DNA of 64,000 nt from Limnanthes douglasii subsp. nivea (taxonomy: Eukaryota; Streptophyta; Magnoliopsida; Brassicales; Limnanthaceae): positions 55,262,742-55,326,741 of the forward strand of contig JAUPFV010000005.1 in NCBI GenBank assembly GCA_036936605.1, read 5' to 3'. Below the pieces are notes generated by a model. That model saw nothing but the letters and a program-made list of their open reading frames with translations. It ran no database searches and was not told the DNA's origin. Shown here piece after piece: positions 9,663 through 20,802 of this stretch. The position numbers and the translations under genes are program-made. Position 1 is the first letter of the stretch; each line of letters starts with the position of its first letter.

Positions 9663-10166
9663 TGGTGTGGATAAAAGTAGCCTGAGGGTAGGCTGGTAAT
9701 TTTAAGTGGAGTTTTAAGGTGGCGTAAGGGTGTTTCACGGTGATGTGGTGGTGTTTAAGGGTGTTTTAAGATATTTCAGGGTGTTTCAAAGTGTTTCAAG
9801 GGTGGAGAGAGAATTAAGCAGCCTGGCAGCAGTTAATTTTTCTTACCCCTAGTTAATGCTGGTGGTTGGGTATTTATAGTGTGAAATTTGGGCCCTTATG
9901 GGCTTTCGGGTCAAGTTTAATGGACCCGGGTCATGTTTAAAGACCCATGAGTTTTAAGCAGATGTACAGGTAGCTTAGTCAGATAGTGATTAGGTTTTTT
10001 AGTACTTTAGTCATAGTTCGAACTGCCTTATGTTTGCAGTGTTCAAGGTCATCTGTCCGGTTCTACCAGTGCTGTTCGAACTGAAGTCATGGAGTCTGTC
10101 CGAATTTACGGGGTGATTTTACTTTGGACTACCCTTCCGGGGAGCTCTTCGAATTCGGACTCATCA
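9663..10166 (-). repeat. E1 5' LTR
   Basis: This is a 504-bp LTR. On the plus strand it starts TGGTGTGGATAAAAG and ends CTCATCA. The start is set by comparison with E5, where the target duplication fixes the first base. A minus-strand TATAAATA at 9871-9878 is the likely promoter of the genomic RNA. The same TATA position recurs in E3 (41858-41865) and E5 (59407-59414). Confidence 0.9.
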
Positions 10167-10536
10167 AAACCATTCTAAGAATGTCCAGAGAAGATCATTG
10201 GAACGAGATGGTGTATGGAGATTCTTTAGCATAGGTTTTACCTCAAAAGCTATTGGGGCGTAGTACATTATCGTGAGACACCAAAGATACTAAGATGGAT
10301 AAATTCTCTTATCCAGAGTAAACCGGTAGATAGTAAGGTAAGGATGATCCGGAAAAACGTGTTTTCACTTGGGAGGTACCTGGTATCTTTGAATGTCGTC
10401 ATCATCCAATAAAATAGATGATGTTTTGCGTAGTACTGACAATCGAATGCAGTTTTGATTGTAACTTATGGTGGAAATTCCTTTTTAGTAGATGTTTGTG
10501 GTGGTCTTTGTTGCGAGACATGCCTGACCATGAAGA
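10167..10536. other. Unassigned 370 bp between E1 and the pararetrovirus fragment
   Basis: No coding similarity is recognised on either strand. It directly continues the 3' side of the RNase H fragment on the minus strand, so it may be further decayed viral sequence or host DNA into which E1 inserted. Confidence 0.5.
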
Positions 10537-11740
10537 TTAGTGGGCATTGTCGGGTCGAAGTGATAAGCTGAATTGCTGTGGAGGTCGAGACAGGAGGTCT
10601 GGTATCAAGTTGCGTTCGCCTTTTATATGTTGTACTTCAAAGTCGTATTTTGAGAACCATGCTTTTAGACTGAGGAGTTTTTTCTTAGGGAGCGACTTGT
10701 TACGAAATTCGAGAACTTTTAGAAATGAGAAATTATCGAGCTGTACCAAAAAATGATAGTCGAGTAGATGAAACTCAAATTTCTTGATTCTGTATTTGAC
10801 TGCGATGGTTTCTTTATAGACTGTATAATAATATTTTTCGAAATCTTTGAATTGTCCGCTTACATGTCCACAAAAGTGTATTTTTCCTTCAATTTCTTCT
10901 AGTAAGATAGCTCCCCAAAATTCGTCACTTGCATCTGTCTGCAAAATCCTTTTTCCTTCTCCAGGGATCTTCAAGGGAGGAGGATTTTGATATACCTCTT
11001 TCAAATATTTTACTGTTGCTGTTTGTGCTGGACCCCAGGGTGGCGCTGTTTTTCTTAACATTTTTGATAATTGGCTTGTATCTCGGGAAACGTGTGGTAG
11101 AACATCTTTTAGGTACTTGACGATACCCATGAACTATTGTATCTGCTTTGTTGTTAGGTTTTCGTCTCAGAAATTTTGAAGTTCTTGAGCGATGTGTGGC
11201 CCTGGTTGGTATTTTCCATTTGAAAACCGCATGCCTAGGAAGCCAATGCTAGACCTTCCTAGTTAGCTTTTTTTAGATAGCATAATCCCATATTCATGTA
11301 CAATTGACTAGAATTGGCCAAACAAGACTTCACGTTCTTTCTCATTTTTTGAGAATAATAGTAGGTCGTGAATGTATACCAAAATATGATGTAGTATGGG
11401 TTGGAAGATTTTGGTTATGGTTCTTTGGAAGATGGAAGGAGCCACTTTGATTCCGAAAGGCATAATTGTCCATTGGTAATGGGCATTATAGATGCAGAAT
11501 GCTGTTTTGGATTTTTCACTTGGATCTATCCCCACTTGCCAGAAACCTGCCTTAAGGTCGAATTTGGAGAAGACATGGGCTTCTTTAAGATGGATGAATA
11601 AAGTGTTTATTTTAGGCAACAGAAACTTGTCATCTCTTAGTAAGTGATTAAGAGGTTTATAATCGATGACGAGCCTCTTTTTTCCCCTGGCCTTTTTAGA
11701 GCGTTTTTCCACATAAAAAGCTTGACAAGCTCATTCTGAT
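10537..11740 (-). pseudogene. Endogenous pararetrovirus (Caulimoviridae) RT-RNase H fragment
   Basis: Minus-strand frames 11712-11308 and 11130-10537 carry an RT palm (RLVIDYKPLN, FSKFDLKAGFWQVGI) followed by connection and RNase H segments (LQTDASDEFWGAIL, WFSKYDFEVQHIKG, ending DLLSRP). The 'WFSKY..V.HIKG' and 'SKMLRK' wording is typical of endogenous caulimovirid polymerases, not of gypsy elements. The copy is dead. The catalytic YIDD reads YIHD, and the two frames are separated by a 177-bp stretch with stops (11131-11307) in which related residues can still be followed. No capsid, movement protein or protease was recognised nearby. Placement to genus is not attempted. Confidence 0.8.
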
Positions 11741-12044
11741 GTGGTGGGCTCAATGATTGTTTGTGTGGGCTACTCTCTCTTGGTCACCTAGATCTTTTCT
11801 GTATTTCTTACCCACCTTCGAAAATTGTTTTCGTATTGGCTTTGATTCCACTAAGTTAGGTAATAGTATAAGTCTGAGTTCTCTAGAGTATCTCCAAAAA
11901 TATTACTATTATCCATTTTAAAACCTATATTTTTATGTATTTTTAAGATTGATCCATCGCAATAAAATATTTACCATTTAAGACTCAATAAGACCATAAA
12001 TACCCTTATTTAATTATATATTTTAAATATATTTTATTTTAAAC

Positions 12045-12540
12045 AAATTCAAAACATATCATGAATGGATCTAGTTTTGTTCGTCTAAAAAAACAAAACC
12101 ATCGATATTTTTAGATTTTTTTTTCTGAGTTACAATTTAAAAGATATAGTTCTAAATTTTTAAAATTTATGGTCTTTGACGAAAAAGATGCGAAACCTTT
12201 GTTGTTTTTCTAGATGCAAAACCTGTTTAAAATTTTTACCGCTAGATCAAATTCAAGTCCACTATGATAGATGTTAGATGTGAAATCAACCCACTATGGT
12301 AGATGTGAAACCATATAATGCGAAATATGTTTATATTTTGTACTACGAGTTGCGAATTCAGGCCTATTATGATAGATGCTAGATGAAAAACGTGTGTAAT
12401 ATATGTATATATATATATATATAAAGTTCAAAACATATCATGAGTGATACTAGTTTTGTTCGTCTTAAGAAAAACAAAACCAAACATATTGTTGGATTTT
12501 TTTCCAGTTAGTTTAAAAGATATGAACCTTTAATTTTTTT
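12045..12540. repeat. Diverged direct repeat pair, about 110 bp each
   Basis: Positions about 12046-12175 and 12424-12545 share TTCAAAACATATCATGA, TAGTTTTGTTCGTCT and AACAAAACCA in the same order and orientation. The interval contains three related phrases of the form TATGATAGATG.TAGATG. This looks like an old non-coding repeat; no terminal motif or target duplication was found. Confidence 0.55.
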
Positions 12541-13086
12541 TTAAAAAAGAATAAAAAAAAGAATGTGTCCGAGTAGTTGTTTGCTCGATTTATAATTATA
12601 TTTTTAAATTTTTTTTGGGCTTTTATCATTAATAAGTTTGTTGGATGTGTTTTAAATAATAAGTCTCATTCAATAATATGTATTTTAACTTTTAAAAAAT
12701 AAACAAAACGAAATCGAAGTGTTATTATTGATTTTTTTTTTATTTTTGCACCTAAATTATACCTAATTACTCAACTTCAACACTTAATTTTTCTCAACTT
12801 ATTTCACAACTAAATCTTAGTTATGTAACTAATTTCTTCTTATTTACACATTTGTACGTAATTTGTAATTATAATAAAATTGTTTATTTCGTTATAAAAT
12901 TGAGTGTAATTACATAACTAAAAAAAATCCATTTAAAAAAAAATTCAATATAAAAATACACATATTTTCACGATTACAGTTTTTTTAGTTGTATGTCGTC
13001 CATTTAACATTTATTTTTATAAAACAAACTTGTATTTTGTTTTTCACCCCATCCGACATATTTAGCAATCAAAGTGTACCTAATTC

Positions 13087-13208
13087 TTTTATGGATGAAA
13101 CTATTTCCTCCATAACATTTTTTTATGGATGAAACTATTTCCTCCATAACATTTTTTATTTCTCCATATTTCAGTAAAGACTCCACTTTGTTATTTCATC
13201 CATAAAAG
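13087..13208. repeat. 35-bp tandem duplication inside a 15-bp inverted repeat
   Basis: The unit TTTATGGATGAAACTATTTC followed by CTCCATAACATTTTT occurs twice in tandem (about 13088-13155). CTTTTATGGATGAAA at the left is repeated inverted as TTTCATCCATAAAAG at about 13194-13208. This could be a small foldback element or simple slippage. Confidence 0.65.
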
Positions 13209-15053
13209 AAATTATTAATTTACGTATTTTTAAAATTTTATTCCAAAAACTCATATTTACTTTATTCTCAAACAATCACCCAAACACCATATCTACCTTA
13301 ATTGTTTTTCCAACAACCTTTTACCCACCATATTTACTTTTAACTATAAACTCTAATCATATCAATATAAATACACAGCCATCGGTTTTTTAAACCGAGA
13401 AAAAAAACAGAGCCACCACTTTCGATTGAAGCAATATATCGAAGGTAAAAATATTTCCTAAATCTTTTTTTAATCTATCGGTTGGAAAGAGTTTCAGGAA
13501 GTCATGTGTACTCATCATAGCGAATTTGCAGTTCCCGGAACTCTCTTGCTATGGATTTTTTTAAAAAAACATTTCATGTATATTGAATTTCAGGAAAAGA
13601 TTTCTAGTTTTTCTAGTATCGAATTAATTTTATAAAACTTTGGAAATCTGTTTTTGATTTGTTTATTTTTTAAAAAAACAACTTTAACTTTTATCTTGTT
13701 GGTTGATTGGACGATGTTAGGAGGTGTTGAATCTTTGGTTTGAGTGTCTTTCTTGTCTACTTTTCTATGATTATTTTTTAAGAAATTTGAGTTTTTTTGT
13801 TTATTAAGGTTTAATTTTAGAAGTCAAATGATATATGTCGGATGTAATTTGATTTAATGATGTGTTTGTTCGAATAAGGGTTGGATAGTGCATAATGACA
13901 TCAAAATATAAATTAGAAAGTAAATTAAGGGAAAAAAATAAAAACAAGTGTTTAGAATTTTTAATTTTTTTTAAATGGAGTAAATAATAAATCTTATGGG
14001 GAAATAGCTCCACCCTTCTTTTATTCTTATTTTGGCCACTCATTTGCACGAAATTTCGTAACTTCAAAAAAATTACGATTTAGCAATCAAAATACACGTA
14101 ATTATGTAACCAGACACATTTGCTTTTTAGCAACCAAATTACAAATTGTTTGATTTGCACATAATTGATTTTTCACTTAATTTGGAACCAAATTACCTAG
14201 TTAATATTCGTATTTTATCCTAAAAAACTTTGGTACGATTATTGGTAAATAAATTTAAAAATTTAATATCTAAGGGTCAGCTTAACTATATATTTATAAT
14301 CAAAACTCAAAACATACAAACCAAAATCAATAATCCTTTTGCTATTTTTGGATTACGGGATCAAATATAGGTCGAGTTTTGAGGGTAATTTGTAAAAAGC
14401 TTTTCCATTTTGATTTTTAATAACAAACATTATTATTTTTCCTGTACTTCTATTTGTAAGAACCGTTTGGTTCATAAAAAATATATTTTGCCTATATCAA
14501 ACGGTAGAAAATACTGTTTGAAGAGCGCACGGTAGGTTATAAGTTAACTTAACAATAGAGGTTTCGGAGGCCAGGCCAATATAACGTTTATAATAGGCAC
14601 TGGTGAAACTAAAAGCACTTCTACAAGGCAGTATGACCCTTGCCTTTGGCGCAAGTCCGTTTCATTACAGATATGCCCGAGAAAATATCCGCCATTCTAG
14701 TGTGGTTGAAAAGGGAAATCATGGACAAACTAAATGATATACTTAATTTTCTGTCAAATAATCTATCGAGTTCTTCTTTAGAACCAGATGAATCTATTAT
14801 GCTACAAAAATTAACTATAATATTCTACGATAAGGTTCGTGAAGTGGCCATAGACTGACCAAAAGAATGTTGTTCATCAATAGAAATATCGAAATTGTTG
14901 TATACATTATTGGCTTATTCTGATTACGATAAATTTGTGTGCTAACTCGGAAATACTCGATTAAATCACTCCTTTTGTTTTATTGTTGATACAACTATAA
15001 ATATGTTTTTTCTAGTAAAAGATTAGATTCTAATAGCTACTTATCTGGTCTCA

Positions 15054-16400
15054 TCAGATACGATTTCCCCCACCTGAGTATTCTACCTCCTGCAAAATGC
15101 AGTGGCTCGTGTTAATAAACTACTTGAGTCTTTACCAAATTGTTAAATTAAAGACTTAAAGAAACCGGACCTGTGGAGGTGATAAGGATGAAACCCAATC
15201 GGATGGATGAGTCGGAAGAAGCCCTAACGAGTTAAGCTACAAAATAAGAAAAATATTGGATATTAAATACACAATGCAATACTTCATATAGTTAGAAGAT
15301 GATGATGCCGACGCTTACCTTCCAAAAACCCAAAGCTAACCCACCCATGTTAAGGACAAAGAAGAGTAACTTAGGCCCAAGAAGATTAACTTTATTGTCT
15401 TTGAAAGGCTCAAAAACTGTAAAACAAAAAAGCGATGAAGTTGAGTTCCTATAAGTTCCTGAAAAACTTTCGGTAACTTTTTGTTTTAGCACCAAGGTTT
15501 CAGACTAAATTGAAATGTATTCATGGACTCACGGACAGGCTACTAAAAACTTGTTCTAACAACTACAAGAAAACGACTAAAGAATTGTTGACGAACTAGT
15601 AAAATATACACTTACTCTTTGGAAGAGCTTGTAAGGCACTTATGGGTTGCCAAAGACCCGAGAAAGTAATGCCGATGCTGAAAAGATGCACCGTATTTCC
15701 AGCCATCCACATCATAAACCCCATCATCACCAAGTTCCTGAATGGTGATTGTGCCACCTCCCAAGCTTTCTACTTTACCAACAACATTACCTTAGCTTTT
15801 ATCTTTTATGACCTTTATTATAAATTTCATCTTTAAAAAGTTTACAGCTCCAGTCATTTGGAAATAACTAGTACTTCCTAGTAGTAGTAGTTATAAAAAT
15901 CTTGCCTACTCAGATTTTGAATTTTTTTATATAACTAAAACAAAGACATGATCAGCAACAACTTGAGATTTAGACCCCTAATCCAACAGATATTACAAAA
16001 CAAGCTGGGTGTGACATGTTTATGCAAGTTAGGGTTTGAAACAGTACTACAACCTGTTGTTTGTCTGAGCCAAAACCTAAAAGACACGTACTATTAAATA
16101 AACTGAGGTGAAAACGATAAACAAAACCTGCGATTTCCATGTAGAATCTGCATCCTTATTCTGATTCGATGTGTGATCATTCTACATAATCGATGAAGTT
16201 TCGTAAAAAAGTAAAATATAAAGTCGAAAAGCTAATGGAAAACAAGAAGTGTTTGTTGATCGAGAGAGAACCTGATCTTGAGAGGAGCGAGTAAATCCAA
16301 GAGGATCAGCGATGTCGCGAGAAGAAGGAGCGGTGGAGTTATCAGTGAAATCGACGGTCCATTTTCTACCTGATCCCATCACTGCTTTGCCTGTCTCCAT
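15054..16400 (-). CDS. EMC4: ER membrane protein complex subunit 4 (EMC4), six exons
   Basis: Minus-strand exons are 16400-16272, 16181-16128, 15769-15616, 15416-15319, 15236-15171 and 15089-15054. All five introns are GT-AG (90, 358, 199, 82 and 81 bp) and the spliced frame is open for 178 residues, the usual plant EMC4 length. Recognisable blocks are GSGRKWTVDFTDNS and SSRDIADPLGFTRSSQDQ (N-terminus), NLVMMGFMMWMAGNTVHLFS (first membrane segment), IFEPFKDNKVNLLGPKLLF and NMGGLALGFWKLNSLGLLP (second), and the tail EVEYSGGG. EMC4 belongs to the ER membrane complex, which inserts and helps fold membrane proteins. The start is the ATG at 16398-16400; no in-frame ATG lies just upstream. No lesion is visible, so this is a working host gene. 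The last coding exon has only 12 codons including the stop. Confidence 0.95.
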
Positions 16401-17354
16401 TATGTTTCTCAAAATTTTAGGAGATTTGATAGTAATTGAAGTATTGAAATAGATCGAACCCTACGACCCGTACGAAAAATATTCTTATTGTATATTTGAA
16501 ATTTTGATTTTATTATTTATAATGTATGGATACAATTTTTTGATTGGTCAGTTAATGTTAACAAACTTATAAAAGTTAAAAATAAAAATAAATTATAATG
16601 GGTTCTTAAGTCAACCATAAATAATATTTTTGAAGTTATCTATAAATATGTAAACAATTATTTGCCGTCCAAACCAAGTTCCAATGGATTTTTCTTTGAA
16701 TTTGATACATCAAATAAATTATTTTTTTTATTTAGTGGACTTTACTGAGATTAATTCTTGCAATATACTACGTCAAAAGATTTAGTAACCTTAGTTAAAC
16801 AAGTTTTAGTTTTTTTATCGACAAAAAGCTTTATTGGGGGCTAAACCCTTGAGATAAAATACGCATTTTTTCGATCGATCTTATTTTGATTTTCGATTTT
16901 CTTTAAGGATGTAGGATTTTGTCGTAATTTCGACTTCCCTTCCATGAGTTATTTCAATTCCAAGTCAGGTTTAATTTTCTTTTTCTTTAATAAATTCCTA
17001 AATTTCTTATTATTGAATGAATTAGCTAGTTGATTATAACAAATTATGTATATATGTTTGATTCTATATATTTTAGTAGGGTTTTGGCTAATTTAAGGTT
17101 AAATTATTATATATTTGTCAAAATTTGCATCAAGAAAGTGATCATAATACATTTTCTAAAAACGTCAATGGTATATATTCGTTTTCGTTGTTCGGGTCTT
17201 TGATTTCACTAGATTAGTTTTAGAGGTTTAGTTTGAGCTGACAATGTTCGGAATATCCATTAACTTTGTATTATGATCCTGGAAGATGTTAGTGGAATTT
17301 ATATATTTAATCTCTTCTCATAATAGAAGCACAATGCATTTAAATGACCTTTAA
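16401..17354. other. EMC4 upstream region
   Basis: AT-rich sequence upstream of the EMC4 start, expected to hold its promoter and 5' UTR. No unambiguous TATA box or other gene was identified. Confidence 0.5.
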
Positions 17355-17560
17355 GGGGTAGCCGAGTTGGTTGAGTATGGTATACTTGTGACCAAAGGTC
17401 ATGAATTCGAATCCCTCTACATACGGTTTCTCGGCTGAGCCTGTCACCCTGTGTGGTTTACCTTCTGGCGTTGGTTTGCAGGCTATCGCGGTTAAAACCT
17501 AAAGTAGTTTATGATTTATTGGCTTAGTAGCAATAACATGTTATAGGCACTGCCCTAACA
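17355..17560 (+). mobile_element. tRNA-derived SINE-like sequence
   Basis: The sequence begins GGGGTAGCCGAGTTGG and contains an A-box-like TAGCCGAGTTGG (17359-17370) and a B-box-like GAATTCGAATCC (17403-17414), spaced as in tRNA genes. It is followed by a non-tRNA body (CCTGTGTGGTTTACC, TATCGCGGTTAAAACC), which is the build of plant SINEs. The tRNA head does not close a good acceptor stem, so it is not a tRNA gene. The 3' end and target duplications were not defined. Confidence 0.6.
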
Positions 17561-18449
17561 TCAACCAAATTTCACTTATTATTTTCAGAAGTAACCTGCA
17601 ACATATTTTAGCTAAGTTATATCTACTATTTCTTTTGTCAAATTGTTACCTTCTAATGTTATTTTTGTCAAAATCTTTTATTTTTTTGTTATTGTTGAGA
17701 AGTGTAATGAACAACCTGTTACTTTCGCATGATCAGATAACTATTGCTTGTTATGGTAGTTATTTTATAAATAACTATTGAGTTACTTAAAATGTTATTT
17801 CTCATACTTTTGAACCTTACACTGGTAGATTTGTGTCCCACAAAAGTCAGATGAGTCGCTCTATAAACTAAAAAATATCAAACTTGTATATTTTTATAGA
17901 TGTTGTTATTTTGTATATTTTGTTGTTGAACTTCGAAAAGTTTTCATTTTTATTACCTTTATATAACTTAATGTTTTAAAGTTTATTAGAGTTAACGTGT
18001 ATTAAGATTTTTTGTATAGTTTGACACTTTCATACAATTTGGAAACGTATGTGTTTCAACATTTTTGTTACAAATTAACAAAAATATATTGGAAATTTGT
18101 TTCAAACATGTCGTGAATTTCAACATGAGACTGACTAAAATAAAGTCAAAGAAGTAATGTAATTACTTTATTAAGCTACCGACTGGGAGACGGTGAGACA
18201 ACGAATTTGTTTAGTGAATTTTGGAGCAATAAAAGTGAGAATGACGACTAATGGAGATGTAATAAATTTTCTTTCGAGGAAAAAGGGTTCGATTAAGACA
18301 CTATTTCTAATCTTAATTATAAATTATGCTACTTATAGTTTAAGTTCTCCAAAAATCAACACCATATGCAAGAGTTCCTATGATGAATAAGTACACTTAC
18401 AAAATAATAATAATACTAACATCTCTCATATGTTCAACTTTTTGTTTCC
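17561..18449. other. AT-rich non-coding stretch
   Basis: Nothing recognisable on either strand; the short frame at 18193-18390 has no similarity I can name. Confidence 0.5.
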
Positions 18450-18457
18450 ATTGTAGT

Positions 18458-19207
18458 TAGGGCTGTCAAAAAAATCCGAAAAATCTGATATCAGACCGAA
18501 ATATTCGATATCGAATCCGAATAAAATGGATAATATCCGTATTCGAAAGAAAGCGGATAATATTCGTATCCGAATTCGTATTCGAAAATAGCGGATATGG
18601 ATATAGTCATATCTGTATTCGAAATATCCGATATCCGAATTTTATAAATAAATATATATAATATTTTTAGCTATCCCACATTGTAAAAAGCAAAACAAAT
18701 TACTAACAAAGTTGGCTATAAATATAGAGGGTTGTTTTTTTAAAAATGTATCTTATCCCACATCTAAAGTTGGAAAAAAGAGTTGCTACTAAGCTGTTTA
18801 TAAAACACATAGTTGCTTTTTATAACAAGTATATCTTTTTTAGTCTTGTGACTCTTATCCCACATTTAAAACGTGGAAAAGAAATGCTACCAAATTTTCT
18901 ATAAAAGACATGGTTGCTTTTCCAAATAAGCATATTTTTCTTAGTTTTATCCCACATCTAAAATAGGAGTATGAATTTCTACTAAGGTGCTTCTAAAAGT
19001 AGCCAATCCAATAGTGCAATTAGTTAAAAAATTTAGTGGAAATTCGGATTCGGATATTATCCGTATCCGGATAATATCCGTCGGATACGGATTCGGATGT
19101 TGTTTTTTAAAAAACTTGGGATTCGAATTCGGATTCGGATAGTGATTTTGGATTTCGGATTCGGATATAGGCAGATTCGTATCCGAAATATCCGTTTGAC
19201 AGCCCTA
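18458..19207. mobile_element. hAT-type MITE, 750 bp, with perfect 8-bp target duplication
   Basis: The ends are TAGGGCTGTCAAA (18458-18470) and TTTGACAGCCCTA (19195-19207), flanked by identical ATTGTAGT at 18450-18457 and 19208-19215. An 8-bp duplication with this terminus is typical of hAT non-autonomous elements. Subterminal regions of roughly 170 bp on each side are rich in inverted GGATAT/ATATCC and GAATTCG phrases and would fold together. The centre carries a four-unit array described separately. No coding capacity. Confidence 0.92.
18674..18998 (+). promoter_or_regulatory. Four tandem snRNA-type promoter modules (USE-like box plus TATA)
   Basis: Four boxes, TCCCACATTG (18674), TCCCACATCT (18756), TCCCACATTT (18858) and TCCCACATCT (18950), are each followed after 33, 33, 32 and 33 bases by TATAAA (18717, 18799, 18900) or a degenerate CTAAAA (18993). 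The plant snRNA upstream sequence element is RTCCCACATCG, and in Pol II-type snRNA genes it lies about 33-34 bp before the TATA box. Units are 82-102 bp apart. No snRNA body was recognised downstream. Confidence 0.6.
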
Positions 19208-19215
19208 ATTGTAGT

Positions 19216-20374
19216 ATAGTATTGACGGGTTATTTTTAGATTAATGGATTAGCTCGTATATATCCAGGGTTGGTGTCATTAATGAGCATAGAAATATCTC
19301 TGGTAGTTCGGTGCCAGTTTTTTGGTATTTTTGTATCGATATTTCTAATATGAATAACATAATTAATTTTTGTCTTTTCAAATGAATAACAATTTTTTTT
19401 TAATCATAACATATAGAAATAACAATATTATTATTGTTATTTTTAATAGAGTAACAATCTCATTATCGATATTCTTAATAAACGTAACATGATTAATTTT
19501 TATATTTTTATCAACATATAAAAATAAGTATCACTTCCAGAATAGACTAATCTAATGTAAAATTTGTATTGCCCAGTGTAGAATAAGTATTACTCGTACG
19601 TACGTTATTACCTACAATATACTATAGAAGGTAAGAGTAGTACAATATTAGCTATAGTATAGTAATAGAAGTAAGTATAGAATGAGAATTGAAAATTATT
19701 TAGGCATGATAATAACATAGTAATAGAGTGTGAGACATTAATAGACGTGACAATATTTATTTTATTTTATTTAACATATATTTATAATACATATTAATAT
19801 TAAACTTTTTTTAACATATATAGGAATACTTAGTCATTAAGTTTATTTTCTATTTATTTTTATTTGGATTTGAATTTTATTTTGTTTGAACTTTCAAAAT
19901 GGAAGAGAAAAATTAGCCGATTTTTATTTATTTATTATTATTATTATTAGTTCTAATTTATTTTTAAAAAATAGATTATTTAGACATTTATTTTGTAAAC
20001 TGAATGCAATACTAAGTTTCAATAGGTATGGGATATTAGTGCATGTTTTTTTAATCGATAAAAAGATTATGATAATCTTAATACAAACAAAAACAATTTA
20101 GATTATGTGAATGAAAAAAAGTTAAGCCATATTTTTAATATATTCTTTTGGTTTTATAAGACATGTAGTTTTAGAAAATATTATTAAAATTCAGCACCCC
20201 TTTATTTCAATATCTGATTCCACTACTGATGTTAAAGTAATAAAAAAACTTAAAGATAATTTGAAATTTAAATATAAAAATGGGTTAATTTTTTATTTGC
20301 AAGTCTTTACCTTTAAGTTTGAAATTTGAGAAATTAAAGATTTAAATGTAGTTAATTTGTTAAAAAAATGGGTC
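19216..20374. other. AT-rich stretch with a possible hAT-end remnant
   Basis: Non-coding and AT-rich, with a TTA microsatellite near 19930-19950. At about 20190-20235, CAGCACCCCTTTATTTC then GATTCCACTACTG resembles the 3' terminus of plant hAT elements; a comparable end lies at 31913-31945 in the same orientation. No gene seen. Confidence 0.4.
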
Positions 20375-20379
20375 AATTT

Positions 20380-20784
20380 TGATAAGGGAAGAAAAATATG
20401 GTGATAAATAAGCTTTGATATAATAAATACAAAGGTCAAAGTGGTGTGATTACTTACCAAGGGTTGAGGATGTCAAATGTAATAACTAGTAAACTTATCT
20501 ATGAATAGTAGAAGAGTGGGGTGAGAGATCTACTTTAACAGTGGTAATTACGTAATTTCATTGCTTACCTCATGTACAATATAAAGAACCTTCCCTTTTT
20601 GGGAAAAGGTCCAATGATTAGTCAATGATTGATACATTTATTCTTTTCTTTCTCTCTCTCTCTCTCTCTCAATCATTACGTTTCTCTCTATAAAATCACC
20701 TCATACAAACATTTCTTTGACAGACACTAACATACAAACATACTCTTGACAAGATTAATAATTAAGAAATAATTAAATTCATCA
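20380..20784 (+). repeat. E2 5' LTR
   Basis: A 405-bp LTR starting TGATAAGGGAAG and ending AAATTCATCA, with a CT microsatellite near 20650-20669 that is longer in the 3' copy. The stretch CAATATAAAGAACC near 20577-20590 is a plausible TATA region. Confidence 0.88.
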
Positions 20785-20785
20785 A

Positions 20786-20802
20786 TGGTGCCGCCTGTGG
20801 GA
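20786..20802 (+). other. E2 primer binding site
   Basis: TGGTGCCGCCTGTGGGA starts one base after the 5' LTR. E4 (TGGCGCCGTCTGTGGGA) and E6 (TGGCGCTGTTTGTGGGA) have the same site with changes. It differs from the E1/E5 primer site, so the two families use different tRNA primers; I did not assign this tRNA. Confidence 0.75.

Larger units (their letters stand above)
1..10166 (-). mobile_element. E1: Tat-lineage Ty3/gypsy LTR retrotransposon with antisense gene
   Basis: The element reads on the minus strand: 5' LTR at the right, primer site, gag-protease, RT-RNase H-archaeal RNase H-integrase, a convergent antisense gene, polypurine tract, then the 3' LTR cut by the window start. The domain order RT, RH, aRH, INT with a second RNase H is the hallmark of the Tat lineage, and extra antisense ORFs between pol and the 3' LTR are known from Retand-like members. 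The visible 75 bp of the 3' LTR equal the end of the 5' LTR base for base, so the insertion looks recent. About 430 bp of the 3' LTR lie outside the window, so the left target duplication cannot be checked; the right flank begins AAACC. Confidence 0.93.
11741..15053. other. AT-rich non-coding stretch
   Basis: No coding region could be supported. It holds the diverged direct repeats at 12045-12540, a TA microsatellite near 12399-12424, and the tandem and inverted repeats at 13087-13208. A weak plus-strand promoter-like stretch lies near 13365 (TATAAATA followed by GAAG/GTAAAAAT at about 13443). A 72-codon frame at 14640-14858 has no recognised similarity. Confidence 0.6.

Noticed and set aside
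13360..13450. Plus-strand promoter and 5' UTR with splice donor
   Set aside because: TATAAATA and GAAG/GTAAAA are present, but no downstream coding exon could be found, so no gene is called.
14640..14858. 72-codon open frame with a Leu/Ser-rich product
   Set aside because: No recognised domain, no convincing splice context and no similarity to neighbours; chance ORF is likelier.
15551..15566. AACTACAAGAAAACG, like a CACTA transposon end
   Set aside because: Lies in EMC4 intron 3, the first base is not C, and no matching inverted end or 3-bp duplication was found.
17355..17426. A second tRNA gene
   Set aside because: Acceptor and anticodon arms do not pair; the A and B boxes belong to a SINE-like unit.
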